A program made the translations under genes and the position numbers. From contig JAKAQU010000160.1 in assembly GCA_021819535.1 (NCBI GenBank), positions 1 to 6,792 of the forward strand: a DNA stretch of 6,792 nt, in the 5' to 3' direction. The stretch comes from Pseudomonadota bacterium (lineage in GTDB: Bacteria; Pseudomonadota; Alphaproteobacteria; Acetobacterales; Acetobacteraceae). This document shows, in pieces, positions 5,788 through 6,792 of this stretch. Numbering within the stretch: the first letter of the stretch is position 1; the number at the start of each line of letters is the position of its first letter. The notes beneath the pieces were generated by a model. The model was not told the origin of the DNA and did no database searches. It saw only the letters and a program-made list of their open reading frames with translations.

Positions 5788-6792
5788 ATGCGAGAAGCCG
5801 GCCCGGCTGCAACCCTCTCCCCCGCGCGGCCGGCGCGATTTTGGCCTCTCTCGCGCCTTTTCCGCAGCTTCTGGCTGCCGGGACACTGGCTGCCGGGGCG
5901 CTGGAAGCGGCCGGCCCTCCTGCGCTCGGCGGGGCTCCGTTTCGCCGGGCTCTATGCGGCACTCTTCGGGCTGAGCGCGCTCGCCCTCGCTTTCTTCCTC
6001 TGGTGGGACACCGCGGCCCTTCTCGACCGCCAGGTGGACACCGCGATCCGCGCCGACGCCGAAGGGTTGAACGAGCGCTGGGAGGCGGGGGGCCTCCCGG
6101 CACTCATCGTCACCATTCGCGACCGTCTCGTCGAGAACGTCGATGACGACGCCATCTATCTCCTGGTCGATACCGGCGGGCATCGGCTCGCCGGCAATCT
6201 CGATCGCTGGCCAGCGGGCGTCGCCGCCGACGACGATTGGTATGAACTGCCGATCGTGCGCGACAATATCCGCTCGCTGGCGCGGGTGCATAGTTTCGAT
6301 CTGCCGGGCGGATTCCATCTCCTGGTCGGGCGCGATGTCGAGGCGCGGGTGCGGCTCCGCCATGTGCTGACCGATGCCCTGCTCTGGGCGCTGCTCGTCG
6401 TCGCCGGGCTCGGCGGCGCCGGCGCACTCCTGGTCAGAAGCGTCTTGCAAAACACGCTCGCCGATATCTCGCGCACCACGGCGGCGATCGGCGCCGGCGA
6501 TCTTTCGCGCCGCGTGCGGCTTTCCGGCCGCGGTGACGAGTTCGACCACCTCGCCGAGACGATCAATGACATGCTGGACCGCATCGGCCGGCTGATGGAT
6601 GGCGTGCGCCAGGTATCCAACGCCATCGCCCATGACCTCCGCACCCCGATCACCCGTGCCCGCGCGCGGCTCGAGGATGCGCTCGCGCATGCCGAGAGCA
6701 CGGCCGATCTCCGTGCCGCGATCGAACGCGCGGAGGCCGATCTCGACGGGATCGTCGCCGTCTTCCAGGCGATCCTGCGCATCGCCGAGATC
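5788..6792 (+). CDS. Membrane sensor histidine kinase (3' end beyond window)
   Basis: An open frame runs from ATG 5788 to the window edge with no stop, giving 335 residues of a longer protein. AGGG (5778-5781), overlapping the regulator's stop codon, is a fitting RBS. The order is: a cytoplasmic N-tail of about 45 residues rich in Pro, Arg and Trp; membrane segment 1 (about 52-73); a periplasmic sensor region of about 120 residues (74-194) with no domain I recognise, but including YLLVDTGG and LAGNLDRWP; membrane segment 2 (about 195-217); a HAMP linker (218-270, with GDLSRRV and GDEFDHLAETIN); and the start of the dimerisation/phosphoacceptor domain, with the H-box AIAHDLRTPI and phosphoacceptor His282. 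The ATP-binding catalytic domain (N, G1, F, G2 boxes) must lie past 6792. It is the cognate kinase of the adjacent regulator by position. The linked exported proteases suggest it senses envelope or protein-folding stress, but no ligand can be inferred from the sequence. Confidence 0.93.
   Translation, partial: MREAGPAATLSPARPARFWPLSRLFRSFWLPGHWLPGRWKRPALLRSAGLRFAGLYAALFGLSALALAFFLWWDTAALLDRQVDTAIRADAEGLNERWEAGGLPALIVTIRDRLVENVDDDAIYLLVDTGGHRLAGNLDRWPAGVAADDDWYELPIVRDNIRSLARVHSFDLPGGFHLLVGRDVEARVRLRHVLTDALLWALLVVAGLGGAGALLVRSVLQNTLADISRTTAAIGAGDLSRRVRLSGRGDEFDHLAETINDMLDRIGRLMDGVRQVSNAIAHDLRTPITRARARLEDALAHAESTADLRAAIERAEADLDGIVAVFQAILRIAEI

Noticed and set aside
4949..6103. A 384-codon minus-strand open frame over the response regulator and kinase start
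   Set aside because: It crosses two well-supported genes, has a low-complexity Arg/Pro/Gly-rich start and no family signature. It is a compositional shadow.
5752..6690. A 312-codon minus-strand open frame opposite the histidine kinase
   Set aside because: The plus strand encodes clear HAMP and H-box motifs here; the antisense translation has no recognisable domain.

Overview
The window is GC-rich DNA, all of it carried by plus-strand genes, and it looks like part of an alphaproteobacterial chromosome. Lineage is inferred from composition, the style of the proteins and the gene set; an acetic-acid or Rhodospirillales-type bacterium would fit, but genus cannot be read from this sequence. There are no RNA genes, insertion sequences, CRISPR arrays or integrase genes. 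It reads as core chromosome rather than a mobile island.

Layout: (1) positions 1-129 hold no gene I can support. (2) 130-2610 is hrpB, a DEAH-box RNA-helicase-like ATPase of 826 residues. (3) A 91-base gap (2611-2701) holds the only good candidate control region: a CtrA-box-like element, a heat-shock-sigma-like promoter candidate, and an imperfect hairpin covering the start codon of the next gene. (4) 2702-3787 and 3844-5091 are two tandem, clearly paralogous, exported HtrA/Deg-type serine proteases, each with an intact His-Asp-Ser triad and a single PDZ domain. (5) 5096-5779 is an OmpR/PhoB-type response regulator starting 4 bases after the second protease. (6) 5788 to the window end is a membrane sensor histidine kinase, cut off after its phosphoacceptor-histidine helix.

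The four genes from 2702 onward are tightly packed, with gaps of 56, 4 and 8 bases. They probably form one operon: two periplasmic quality-control proteases co-transcribed with a two-component system that could sense envelope stress. The logic resembles enterobacterial CpxRA and DegP, but the genes are physically linked here. HrpB is probably an unrelated neighbour. The most interesting points are the duplicated protease pair (the second copy carries a long Ala/Pro/Thr-rich insert), the proteases fused in layout to the two-component genes, and the compact regulatory region at 2612-2703.
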